NCBI RefSeq assembly: GCF_900129175.1 | Contig: NZ_FQUI01000002.1 | Coordinates: 52,339 to 116,338, forward strand | DNA from: Marinitoga hydrogenitolerans DSM 16785 | Lineage (GTDB): Bacteria > Thermotogota > Thermotogae > Petrotogales > Petrotogaceae | Length of the DNA stretch: 64,000 nucleotides | Reading direction: 5' to 3' | Shown here: in pieces, positions 46,112 through 54,081 of the stretch | How positions within the stretch are numbered: the first letter of the stretch is position 1 | Layout: every line of letters begins with the position of its first letter | The notes under the pieces: generated by a model | Database searches by the model: none | What the model was told of the DNA's origin: nothing | What the model saw: the letters and a program-made list of their open reading frames with translations, nothing else | Position numbers and translations under genes: made by a program

Positions 46112-47149
46112 TTATTTTAATTTTCTTATTAACTTTATTGCATCTTGAGGACATACTTCATGGCAAACATAGCATCTGATACATATTGAATAATCTATAA
46201 ATTTATCTTTATCAATATTAATCGCCTCAGCTGGACATCTATTTTCGCATATCTTACATTCTATACATTTGTTTTTATTTATTTTAGGTACTCTTTCAAA
46301 AACTCTTACTAAATTGGTTACCGTTTCAAAAATTGGTGCTGTCAAAGGTAATTTTATTTGTTCTCCTTCCCAATTAGAATCTAATTCATAACGTGGAATT
46401 AAACCTTTTCTCATCGCTTCTTTTATAATATACACATATTTTTCTTTCACATTTAATGCTTTTATTATTGCATGATCTAAAGCGTATGCATTTTCAGAAA
46501 CACCCAAAACATTAAAATATTTCTTAATACCATTTGCCGGGCCATTACCTTCCATTCCTAATATACCATCCAGAATATTCAATGTTGGTTTTACTATATT
46601 ATGTATATCTATTATAACATTAGCAAAATTAGTATTTGTCTTAGCTCTAAAATGCCATGCAGATTTTTCTTTCCCAACAACGCAACCAAATGTATTTTTC
46701 ACTGCTAAAGTCATAATCATTTGAACATGCGTTTTTAATTTTGCTATATTTACAATCTTATCTGCTTCTAAAACCTTCCTTGAAATCATAATACCTTTAA
46801 AATTTTCCCCATCTATTTCAACTGGATCATCCAATTCCACAATAGGTACATCCAATCTCTTACAAACATCATATATACCATTTGCCTTAACCGCCTCTAA
46901 AGCTGTTCCTGTGGCCGGACTATCTCCAAGATATGGTTTAGTACCTAAATCAAGCAAAAATTTTAAAACTATTTCTACTATTTTTGGATGTGTTGTTATA
47001 CCACTTTCAACACTTTTTGGAGATAACAAATTTGGTTTAACTAAAACTTTATCTCCCTCACTAAATCTATCTTCATACTTTTTTAAAACAGGCATTAATA
47101 CATCTTCTGCATTATCATAACCAACACATTTTTTCAAATATACTTTCAT
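46112..47149 (-). CDS. DUF362 protein with two 4Fe-4S clusters
   Basis: The protein has 345 residues. The DUF362 core holds VLVKPNLLSP near 35, GDSPATGTA near 99, and KLKTHVQMIMTLAVKNTFGCVVG near 137. The C terminus has two ferredoxin clusters, CIECKICENRCPAEAI and CIRCYVCHEVCPQDAI (about 290-335). Such proteins are electron carriers or enzymes of unknown reaction. It overlaps the hydrolase gene by four bases. Confidence 0.88.
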   Translation of the reverse strand: MKVYLKKCVGYDNAEDVLMPVLKKYEDRFSEGDKVLVKPNLLSPKSVESGITTHPKIVEIVLKFLLDLGTKPYLGDSPATGTALEAVKANGIYDVCKRLDVPIVELDDPVEIDGENFKGIMISRKVLEADKIVNIAKLKTHVQMIMTLAVKNTFGCVVGKEKSAWHFRAKTNTNFANVIIDIHNIVKPTLNILDGILGMEGNGPANGIKKYFNVLGVSENAYALDHAIIKALNVKEKYVYIIKEAMRKGLIPRYELDSNWEGEQIKLPLTAPIFETVTNLVRVFERVPKINKNKCIECKICENRCPAEAINIDKDKFIDYSICIRCYVCHEVCPQDAIKLIRKLK

Positions 47150-48060
47150 TTAATCTCCCCCAATCCTTTTTCAAAAAATTTTAAAGTTTTCCTTAAAATA
47201 GATTTTCTATAAACATAAGAAGTTAAATGGCCACTTGGAATAGAATATAATTTCTTCCTAGTATTAATAGCATTATATAAATCCAATGTTGAATTTTTTG
47301 GAATAAAAATATCAAATAACGCTTTAAACATTACAGTTGGAGTTTTTATAAATTTAGCAAAAGTTAAAGGATCATACTCAAAACATGCAATTGGAGATTT
47401 ATCTAACTCCACTTCAGGATTCTCCAATTTTTTCAAATAAACAGGATAATCATTTTGATGATATAACCTACACTTCTCGGGATTACATTCTTTATTTTCT
47501 TCATATTGAACTCTCAACACACCAGTTACAAAACTCTTCCATGTAATATGATAAAAATTACCTCCTGTAACCACCAAAGATAATCCTTTTATATCATTCC
47601 TCAAAGAAGCAGCTATAGTTGATACCATACCTCCAAAACTAAATCCCATTAAATATAAATCACCATCAAATTTTTCCTTTAAATAATTTAATGTTGTGAG
47701 TATATCCACAACAGAATGTTCAAAACGTGATCTTAAAATATAATTATTCGTTGTAGATAAAAACATTTCCCCACTTTTATAACCTTTTGGTGTTCTATCA
47801 AAATGATACGGTAATATCATCAAAGCACTATTATATCCCATTTTAGCGAAATTTTCAGGAAACCACTTTAAATATTTTAAATTTTTTGTACCCAAACCAT
47901 GAATAAATAATAATGTTTTTTTTGTCCCTGCATTATATGTATATACAGAAATTTTCGATGATTCAGAAAATTCACAAGGATAATTTGATTTTAAAATCAC
48001 CATCTCATTATTTTCTTTTAATATTATCGGATTATTATCATAATCTTTTGCAAATATCAT
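47146..48060 (-). CDS. Alpha/beta hydrolase
   Basis: The protein has 304 residues. LFIHGLGTKNLKYLKWF near 51 is the oxyanion region; MGFSFGGMVS near 138 gives the nucleophile elbow G-F-S-F-G. A late region (PTVMFKALFDIFIPKNST near 254) carries a likely acidic residue, and GHLTS near 281 the histidine. Substrate unknown. ATG 48060 follows GAGAGGTG. Paired with DUF362 by an ATGA-type overlap. Confidence 0.8.
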   Translation of the reverse strand: MIFAKDYDNNPIILKENNEMVILKSNYPCEFSESSKISVYTYNAGTKKTLLFIHGLGTKNLKYLKWFPENFAKMGYNSALMILPYHFDRTPKGYKSGEMFLSTTNNYILRSRFEHSVVDILTTLNYLKEKFDGDLYLMGFSFGGMVSTIAASLRNDIKGLSLVVTGGNFYHITWKSFVTGVLRVQYEENKECNPEKCRLYHQNDYPVYLKKLENPEVELDKSPIACFEYDPLTFAKFIKTPTVMFKALFDIFIPKNSTLDLYNAINTRKKLYSIPSGHLTSYVYRKSILRKTLKFFEKGLGEIK

Positions 48061-48204
48061 GTTACACCTCTCAATTTATAGTATTTTGTGATATAAATAA
48101 CTACTATATGTGGTAATTTTAAAGAAATATAAAGGAAAAATAAACAAAAGTAATATATAATAACTTTGCTACTATATATATCATATCATAAAATGGAGGG
48201 GATT

Positions 48205-48837
48205 ATGGAAAAAATAAAAAGCTATTTCAAAGGTAAGTCCATACGAATAAATATAGAGGGGAATATTGGAAGTGGTAAAACTACGTTAGCTAATGCTTTG
48301 TTTTATAAATTAAACGCTGATGAACTCATATTAGAAGAATTTGAAAACAATCCATATCTTCCTCTATTATATAAAAATGAAGATGTTGGATTTCAAACAG
48401 AAATGTTTTTTTTAGTATCAAGATATAAACAATATCACAAAAATAATTATTCAAACCTCGTTATATCTGATTATGATATGTTAAAAAATAAAATATTCGC
48501 AAATATCACAATTACAAATCCTATTGAAAAAGAAAAATTTCTAAAAATCTATAACATCTTAACTGAAGATATAAAAAAACCAGATGTTTTAATTTATCTT
48601 GACACTAATGTTGATGTAATAGTAGAAAGAATCAAAAAAAGAAATAGAGATATGGAAAAAGTTATTGCAAGAGAATATTTGGAATTAGTCGATAATGGCT
48701 ATAAAAATTATTTCTCTAAAGAAAAAGATTTTTTATATGTTGATGGAAACACCTTTAATGTTTTTGATGAAAAGGAATTAAAGAAATTATTAGAAAGAAT
48801 AATTCAATATTTGGAGGGGAAAATATGGGTAAGATGA
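48205..48837 (+). CDS. Deoxynucleoside kinase (first of a pair)
   Basis: The protein has 210 residues. P-loop NIEGNIGSGKTTLANAL (about 16-32), FENNPYLPLLYKNEDVGFQTEMFFLVSRYKQ near 47, and LIYLDTNVDVIVERIKKRNRDME near 128 for the lid. The usual DRS motif is replaced by SDYDMLKNKIFA near 92, as in many bacterial COG1428 kinases. Such pairs phosphorylate deoxyadenosine, deoxyguanosine or deoxycytidine; specificity is not readable. Start 48205 behind GGAGGGG. Overlaps the second kinase by 13 bases. Confidence 0.88.
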   Translation: MEKIKSYFKGKSIRINIEGNIGSGKTTLANALFYKLNADELILEEFENNPYLPLLYKNEDVGFQTEMFFLVSRYKQYHKNNYSNLVISDYDMLKNKIFANITITNPIEKEKFLKIYNILTEDIKKPDVLIYLDTNVDVIVERIKKRNRDMEKVIAREYLELVDNGYKNYFSKEKDFLYVDGNTFNVFDEKELKKLLERIIQYLEGKIWVR

Positions 48838-49451
48838 TTGTATTAGCAGGAAATGTGGGAGCTGGAAAATCAACATTTACAAGAATATTATCTGAGAGAT
48901 TAGGATTTACACCATATTACGAATCAGTAAGTGACAATCCATTTTTAGAAGACTTTTATGAAAATCAAAAAAAATGGTCTTATCATTTACAAACATTCTT
49001 TCTATTTCATAGATTTAACAGTATAAAAAAAATAATAGATAATGACGATAATGCTATATTAGATAGATCCATATATGAAGATGCTGAAATATTTGCAAAA
49101 AATTTATATAACAATGGCAAAATGAGCGAAAGAGAATATCAAACATATAGACAAATATTTTATACAATGCTTGAATTTTTAAAAAAGCCGGATTTATTAA
49201 TATATATAAAAACAAGTGTAGATACTGTTGTTAAAAGAATTAAAAAAAGAGGTAGAGAAATGGAAATGCAAGTTCCTATAGAATATTGGAAACAACTTGA
49301 TGACCTTTATATGGAATGGATAAGTAATTATAATCAGTCAAAAATATATGTTGTTGATGGCAATACAATTGATATCGTCGAAAATCCGGAATATATCGAT
49401 AAAATTGTTGAAGATATTTCAGAAATATTAGAATTAGAAAATGTAAAATAG
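48825..49451 (+). CDS. Deoxynucleoside kinase (second of a pair)
   Basis: The protein has 208 residues. P-loop AGNVGAGKSTFTRIL (8-22), the DNPFLEDFYENQKKWSYHLQTFFL region, DRSIYEDAEIFA near 73 (the base-recognition DRS motif), and IKTSVDTVVKRIKKRGREME lid near 126. It differs from the first kinase by keeping DRS. A heterodimer with its neighbour, as in Lactobacillus dAK/dGK, is likely. RBS GGAGGGG. Confidence 0.92.
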   Translation: MGKMIVLAGNVGAGKSTFTRILSERLGFTPYYESVSDNPFLEDFYENQKKWSYHLQTFFLFHRFNSIKKIIDNDDNAILDRSIYEDAEIFAKNLYNNGKMSEREYQTYRQIFYTMLEFLKKPDLLIYIKTSVDTVVKRIKKRGREMEMQVPIEYWKQLDDLYMEWISNYNQSKIYVVDGNTIDIVENPEYIDKIVEDISEILELENVK

Positions 49452-49475
49452 CCGCTAATTGCGGCTATTTTACAT
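49441..49475. terminator. Long hairpin between kinase and msrA genes
   Basis: A perfect 15-bp stem, ATGTAAAATAGCCGC with its complement, and a 5-base loop. It includes the last codons and stop of the kinase gene. It lies between convergent genes and is probably a shared terminator, but no long T-run follows. Confidence 0.7.
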
Positions 49476-49489
49476 CTTAAATGAAATCT

Positions 49490-49990
49490 CTATAATTTGA
49501 AATTTATCCAAACTTCCCTCTTATAATGGCAGTAAGGTTGTTTCCCGGTTTTATCATAATAATCTTGATGATAATCTTCAGCTAAATAAAATTTTTTTGC
49601 TGGTTCAATTGATGTTGCAACAGTAAATTTTTCCGCCAAAGTTTTTTTTAATTCTTCTGCTATTTTTTTCTGATTCTCATTTGTATAAAATATAACACTT
49701 CTATATTGAGTTCCAATATCAGGCCCCTGCCTATTATATTCTGTGAAATCATGAATTTCAAAAAAATATTTAATTAAATCCTTTTCTGAGATTAAATCTT
49801 TATCAAAGATTATTTCGACTGTTTCAGCATGTCCTGTTCTGCCCGTACAAACATCTTCATATGTTGGATTTTCATAATTTCCACCCATATATCCAACATT
49901 GGTATCTAAAACTCCATTTAATTTTTTGAATAAATGTTCAACTCCCCAAAAACATCCAGCTGCAAAATATATTTTATCTAAATTACTCAC
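49490..49990 (-). CDS. msrA: Peptide-methionine (S)-S-oxide reductase
   Basis: MsrA repairs oxidised methionine. The 166 residues have the active site GCFWG (12-16), NVGYMGGNYENPTYEDVCTGRTGHAE near 32, HDFTEYNRQGPDIGTQYRS near 78, and YHQDY near 141. A single catalytic cysteine and thioredoxin-type recycling cysteine near 157 (PYC) are seen. Start is GTG 49990 after AAGGAGATG. Presumably relevant when this anaerobe meets oxygen. Confidence 0.95.
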   Translation of the reverse strand: MSNLDKIYFAAGCFWGVEHLFKKLNGVLDTNVGYMGGNYENPTYEDVCTGRTGHAETVEIIFDKDLISEKDLIKYFFEIHDFTEYNRQGPDIGTQYRSVIFYTNENQKKIAEELKKTLAEKFTVATSIEPAKKFYLAEDYHQDYYDKTGKQPYCHYKREVWINFKL

Positions 49991-50148
49991 AAAATCATCT
50001 CCTTCTAAAAAATTATATACTATTTTTATTATATCATATTATAATAAAAACACTTGTTATAACTTAATTTTGAATAATTTTTTTTAATAATTTGTTTATA
50101 TGATATACAATTTCGCTAAGCAACGCAAAGTAAAATCAAGAACAAAAT

Positions 50149-50365
50149 CATTTTTCTTTAAAAGTCAAAAAATTTTTATCAATATAAAAAACAAAAATAT
50201 TATAATAAATGCCATTCCATAATTGGAACGACATTTATATTTTTAATTTTATATAACTTTTTCAACAATATAATCATCAATATTCCTTTTTTCAGAATTG
50301 ACATTTATTCCTATTAAGTATATTTCATTTGCATTATCTATGTATTTTTCATAATACTTCTTTTC
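50149..50365 (+). repeat. Direct repeat, left copy (about 218 bp)
   Basis: The same sequence returns at 62874-63091 in the same orientation with only a handful of base changes. It contains a terminator-like inverted repeat (AAATGCCATTCC ... GGAACGACATTT) and the 3' coding end of a DUF1703 gene read on the minus strand. The two copies bracket the accessory region. Confidence 0.92.
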
Positions 50366-50607
50366 TTTTATTTGAGATATTGCGTCAATTGCACTTTTAT
50401 CTATTTTTATTTCAAATAAATATATCTTGTCTTCATATTCTATTTTTTTTTCCTTTTATGTAATTGTATAAGAATGATGGGGATCCACTTTCAAACCAGT
50501 AATTTTGAAATTCTTGTTTTTGAAAGAATTTTAATATTGAAAATGGATTATAAACATAATGTTCTCCATCATTTGTAATTCTGTATTCCTATTGGTAATT
50601 TTTTCAT
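50249..50607 (-). pseudogene. Internally deleted AAA-ATPase/DUF1703 gene
   Basis: Reading the minus strand, an intact start with RBS CGGAGGCG gives MKKLPIGIQ, the classic DUF1703 N terminus. It then jumps to mid-protein text (DGEHYVYNPFSILKFF, NYWFESGSPSFLYNYIK) and, after a poly-A junction and frame change, to the C-terminal nuclease part (IYLFEIKIDKSAIDAIS, ending DDYIVEKVI). About 500 residues are expected in full-length proteins. At least two internal deletions have left a 359-bp relic that keeps both ends. Confidence 0.82.
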
Positions 50608-50820
50608 CTAATCGCCTCCGTATACCTATATACATCCATTCTAATTATACTTCTACTTTTTTTCGTATAGCATAATTTAATAAAAAAATTTATGTGTAAA
50701 ACTATTGATTAGAAATAAATTTTAAATTATAAATATAATTGATAATAATAAAAACACCTTTCCAAACAATTTGAAAAGGTGTTTTTTCCATTTTTTTACT
50801 ATTAGTTATTTACCAATTAA
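50608..50820. other. AT-rich gap, terminator only
   Basis: No gene is seen. Near its right end a hairpin (AACACCTTT ... AAAGGTGTT, 50753-50782), with T-runs on both strands, would end the barrel-protein gene on the minus strand. Confidence 0.6.
50753..50790 (-). terminator. Terminator after the 50821-51315 gene
   Basis: A long stem, AACACCTTTcCAAA with TTTGaAAAGGTGTT, has a 3-base loop and one mismatch. Flanking runs of A (left) and T (right) suit both strands. Confidence 0.8.
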
Positions 50821-51315
50821 TTATTTACCAACAGAAAAACCAATTTTCAATCCAATAATAGGTGCAGTATAAGAAAGGTAATCAGCAAAATTAAAATAAC
50901 CATACCCTAATAATGGTTCAATAAAAATTTTATTTTCACTATCTTTAAAAATATATTTATAACCAAAACCTCCACTCAAACCATATCCAATAGCAGTAGC
51001 GGAATCAGCATAGGAACTTACGGAAATAACAGCAACTCCAATATCTACAAATCCATATAAACTAGAATTATCAAAATATAATTTTGGACCACCACCAAAA
51101 CCTACAATCATCATATCATAAGCAGAAATTGACGTAAATAAAACCGAAGAACGAATTTCAAAACCATTTGATGAACCAGGTTCTTTTATTTCTATACGAG
51201 CATTAGGTATTCCATTGATTAATGATATTGTTTCAATAGATACTGAAATATTTGATCCAAATATAAAAACATTAAATAGAACTATTAACATAAAAAATAT
51301 AAATTTTTTTTTCAT
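50821..51315 (-). CDS. Small outer-membrane beta-barrel-like protein
   Basis: The protein has 164 residues. Signal peptide 1-20 (ending FIFGSN) and about eight amphipathic strands rich in G and aromatic residues (VGFGGGPKLYF, GYGLSGGFGYKYIF, PLLGYGYFNF, IIGLKIGFSVGK) suggest an eight-stranded OmpA/OmpW-like barrel. It follows the lipoprotein gene by 37 bases. No specific family is recognised. Confidence 0.65.
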   Translation of the reverse strand: MKKKFIFFMLIVLFNVFIFGSNISVSIETISLINGIPNARIEIKEPGSSNGFEIRSSVLFTSISAYDMMIVGFGGGPKLYFDNSSLYGFVDIGVAVISVSSYADSATAIGYGLSGGFGYKYIFKDSENKIFIEPLLGYGYFNFADYLSYTAPIIGLKIGFSVGK

Positions 51316-51352
51316 AAACTCGCCCCTTTCTTACTGATGACTTTGGTTATTT

Positions 51353-51760
51353 TTATTTTTTTGAAAAGCTTAAAGATAGTTCCCCATATTTTTCACCATC
51401 GATTGTAATAATCATAGTCGCACTCATTGTATTTCCATTAACTTTTCCAGAAATAGAAAGTGCCATTGTACTTCCGTTACTTTCCTCTTCAATTTTAAAT
51501 GAAAAATTTCCTTCATTATCTATTTTTCCATTTGAAAAAAACAAAGTATAGGTACCCAAACTCGAGCTTTCATAATATTCTCCGCTAAAATTTTCTCCAT
51601 TTTGTGTTTTTATTTTAATTTGGAGTGTAGTTGTGTAGTCCCCGTTTTTAACTATTGATTCCCAAGTCCCTCTAATATCTGGCGGCGATTTAAAAACTAC
51701 ACAGGATGTTAACCCAACAACAATGGAAAAAATGAACAACAGTAAAAATACTCTTTTCAT
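51353..51760 (-). CDS. Lipoprotein of unknown function
   Basis: The protein has 135 residues. The signal peptide has a lipobox VGLTSC (cysteine at 20). The mature part begins PPDIRGTWESIV and continues with paired beta-strands (NFSGEYYES, FSFKIEEESNG, MALSISGKVNGNTMSATMII), as in lipocalin-like small barrels. It shares a strong promoter with the barrel gene. Function unknown. Confidence 0.7.
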   Translation of the reverse strand: MKRVFLLLFIFSIVVGLTSCVVFKSPPDIRGTWESIVKNGDYTTTLQIKIKTQNGENFSGEYYESSSLGTYTLFFSNGKIDNEGNFSFKIEEESNGSTMALSISGKVNGNTMSATMIITIDGEKYGELSLSFSKK

Positions 51761-51818
51761 CCTAATCCCCCTTCCTAATTTTTTAAATTAAAAAATATAT
51801 ATGTTACATACATTTACA

Positions 51819-51847
51819 ATTATATCATTTAATAATTGTATTGTCAA
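51819..51847 (-). promoter_or_regulatory. Consensus promoter of the lipoprotein operon
   Basis: On the minus strand TTGACA (51842-51847) and TATAAT (51819-51824) are exactly 17 bases apart, a perfect sigma-70-type consensus. Confidence 0.88.
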
Positions 51848-52131
51848 CTATATCAAATATTTTATATAAAATTTTCTATATTTTTCACGTGATAAATAAT
51901 TATACACATCGCAATTAATATTTTTCAATAAAATTTAATAAAAACAATAAGAAAGTATTAGAATAAAAAATGTTGAGAATAAAGCGATGTTATGTATATT
52001 TAAAATTTCTATTATTTTAAATATAAACTTTTTGGTCTTTATAAAAATACTTGAAAATTTTTATTAAAATATGTATTATTACTCCTTTTAAATAAAAAAA
52101 TTATTATCATCTAATTTTTTTTATTATTATA

Positions 52132-52160
52132 TTGACTTGATACTAAAAAATCTTTATAAT
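52132..52160 (+). promoter_or_regulatory. Near-consensus promoter of the 52196 gene
   Basis: TTGACT (52132-52137) and TATAAT (52155-52160) are 17 bases apart and 36 bases before the start codon. Confidence 0.85.
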
Positions 52161-52195
52161 AAATATAATAGCCAATTATATGAGGGGTGATGTTT

Positions 52196-52690
52196 GTGAA
52201 AAAAATTTCTTTATTATTATTTTTGTTACTCACTATTATAAATTTTGGAGTAGAAAAAACTCCATATGTAACTTTTTTCGGCTTGGGATATGCAGCATGG
52301 GAAGATGCTATGTTAGGAAACTCATTCTCTTCTTCATCTATTGAATATAGCGTTTTAATTCCAAATTTGTCAGATAGAATAGGATTAGGCATACATGTAT
52401 TCTATTCCATTGGATATAAAAAAGATCTTTTTGATGATAATTTAGTATGGGTGTCTTCCATTGGAGGGTTTGGAATAAGTACAAATATAGATTTAGGATA
52501 TATAGGGGGAATTATGAAAAAAAGCTATTTAGAATTAGGCATCACTGGAGCTTTAGATGGAATTTATGGATTTTTACTAGGTATGAATGGTCCATTTAAT
52601 AATAAATATAGTTTTGGATTTAGAGGATTTTATAGTTTTGACATGGATAAATACATGTCAACAACTCTTTCATTCGGAATAAATTTTTAA
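52196..52690 (+). CDS. Small outer-membrane beta-barrel-like protein
   Basis: The protein has 164 residues. Signal peptide 1-17, then glycine/aromatic strands (VTFFGLGYAAWE, IGLGIHVFYSIGY, ISTNIDLGYIGG, YSFGFRGFYSF) and a C-terminal TTLSFGINF with final F, as barrels end. Start GTG 52196 follows GAGGGG; an upstream ATG is too close to that site. It is the same size class as the 50821-51315 protein, though not clearly homologous. Confidence 0.65.
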   Translation: MKKISLLLFLLLTIINFGVEKTPYVTFFGLGYAAWEDAMLGNSFSSSSIEYSVLIPNLSDRIGLGIHVFYSIGYKKDLFDDNLVWVSSIGGFGISTNIDLGYIGGIMKKSYLELGITGALDGIYGFLLGMNGPFNNKYSFGFRGFYSFDMDKYMSTTLSFGINF

Positions 52691-52793
52691 TGTATATTTA
52701 TAAACAAATACTGTATTCAAAAAGAATACATAATACATATTTTTATATTGTTTGAAAAATCAATAATATTAAATATAAAAATAATTTTCTTCT

Positions 52794-54080
52794 CTATATT
52801 TTTAATTGTAAAAAAAATATTTCATTAGTATATTTTTCCAATTCAAAATTATTTTTAAAAAGCAAGTTTGATATTTTCGATAATAACACTGGTTGCAATA
52901 TTATTTCTGATTTATATTTATTATTAGCCGGATTTTTAAATTTAATTTTTTGAATTATAGCTGTCTCATTCATTGTTGGATATAAAATTTTCACCTGGTT
53001 GCTTTCAACCCCACTAAACGAATATATTGTTAATTGATATAACATTTCTCTTGGTAAAGGTTTTTCCCATAAATCTCTATATTTAGCATCTATAAATAAA
53101 ATGACTTTATCCTTTTTTAAAACTGCAAAATCTGGTCTTATTTTTGGATTATTCCTTCCTTTAGGATTAAACGATTTATCATATTCAAATAAATTTGAGA
53201 GAACATATTCTTTTTTTATATTATAATTAATTAAAAATTCATCAGCTAATTTTGATAATAAATCTTGAAAGAACTTGTTCATATCAAAGAAAAATCCGTT
53301 AAAATAATGCATAGAATTTTCCATGCTTAAACCTTTTACCTCAAATAATAATTTGATTATATTTAACGCCGGTAAATAATGACTATTCAATCTATTGATC
53401 ATACTAAATGCTTTTTTGATGTTATTATTATTAATTTTTATATGATTTGTATGCTCAGATATTAATCTATAAAAAAGAGAGAGTTTTTGTTTTAATGAAG
53501 AAGAATCGGTCATTTGTAAGGCTAATTTCAATCCTGCTATTAAAAGAGAATTTAATAAATTATCAGAATTTCTTTCATAATATATGCAAGGCAAAGCATC
53601 GGGTGGCGGATATTTTTTTGAATACAATCTGTTAATATCTATAATCCCTCTTGGTGATTTCAAATAGTCATTTTGTCTTTTATAAAATCTTATTAAACCT
53701 AATCTGTATATTGTTTCAATTTCTAAATATAGTTGATAAATAAGAATATCAAAAAAATTTGTTTTTTTTAAACTATATAATGATTTTTCTAAAATTTTTA
53801 AATCCTTTAAGTTATATGTATATTTTAATAACCTTAATAAAGGTAATTTATCTATTTTTGTTATTACTTTAATTTGAACATTTTCTATTTCTATTTTACC
53901 TACATATGAAAAGCTCCGAATTCTTAATCCTTTTTTTAATTCATCTATCTGTAATATTTTTTTCTCTTTTAATTTTTCTACTATTTTCTGTGATTTGTAA
54001 TTTTTAAAATAAAAATTAATTAAACCATTTTTATAATTAGGAAGTATTTCCTGCCATTCATTTAAAAGTATTTTAATCAT
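52794..54080 (-). CDS. mcrC: McrC-like restriction subunit
   Basis: McrC partners McrB and supplies the nuclease. The 428 residues show the usual N-terminal region, LGLIRFYKRQNDYLKSPRGIID near 130, YERNSDNLLNSLLIAGL near 165, and the PD-(D/E)xK core RPDFAVLKKDKVILFIDAKYRDLW near 327. The ATG lies one base after the mcrB stop. Intact by length. It targets modified or foreign DNA together with McrB. Confidence 0.92.
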   Translation of the reverse strand: MIKILLNEWQEILPNYKNGLINFYFKNYKSQKIVEKLKEKKILQIDELKKGLRIRSFSYVGKIEIENVQIKVITKIDKLPLLRLLKYTYNLKDLKILEKSLYSLKKTNFFDILIYQLYLEIETIYRLGLIRFYKRQNDYLKSPRGIIDINRLYSKKYPPPDALPCIYYERNSDNLLNSLLIAGLKLALQMTDSSSLKQKLSLFYRLISEHTNHIKINNNNIKKAFSMINRLNSHYLPALNIIKLLFEVKGLSMENSMHYFNGFFFDMNKFFQDLLSKLADEFLINYNIKKEYVLSNLFEYDKSFNPKGRNNPKIRPDFAVLKKDKVILFIDAKYRDLWEKPLPREMLYQLTIYSFSGVESNQVKILYPTMNETAIIQKIKFKNPANNKYKSEIILQPVLLSKISNLLFKNNFELEKYTNEIFFLQLKI

Positions 54081-54081
54081 T

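Larger units (their letters stand above)
51761..52186. other. AT-rich intergenic region with divergent promoters
   Basis: Besides a promoter at each end (minus 51819-51847, plus 52132-52160) I see no gene. The sequence between is very AT-rich, with no repeat unit or RNA-like structure that I can recognise. Confidence 0.6.

Noticed and set aside
52111..52392. Minus-strand open frame of 93 codons overlapping the 52196 gene
   Set aside because: It lies opposite a gene with a consensus promoter, ribosome site and signal peptide, and has no start signal of its own.
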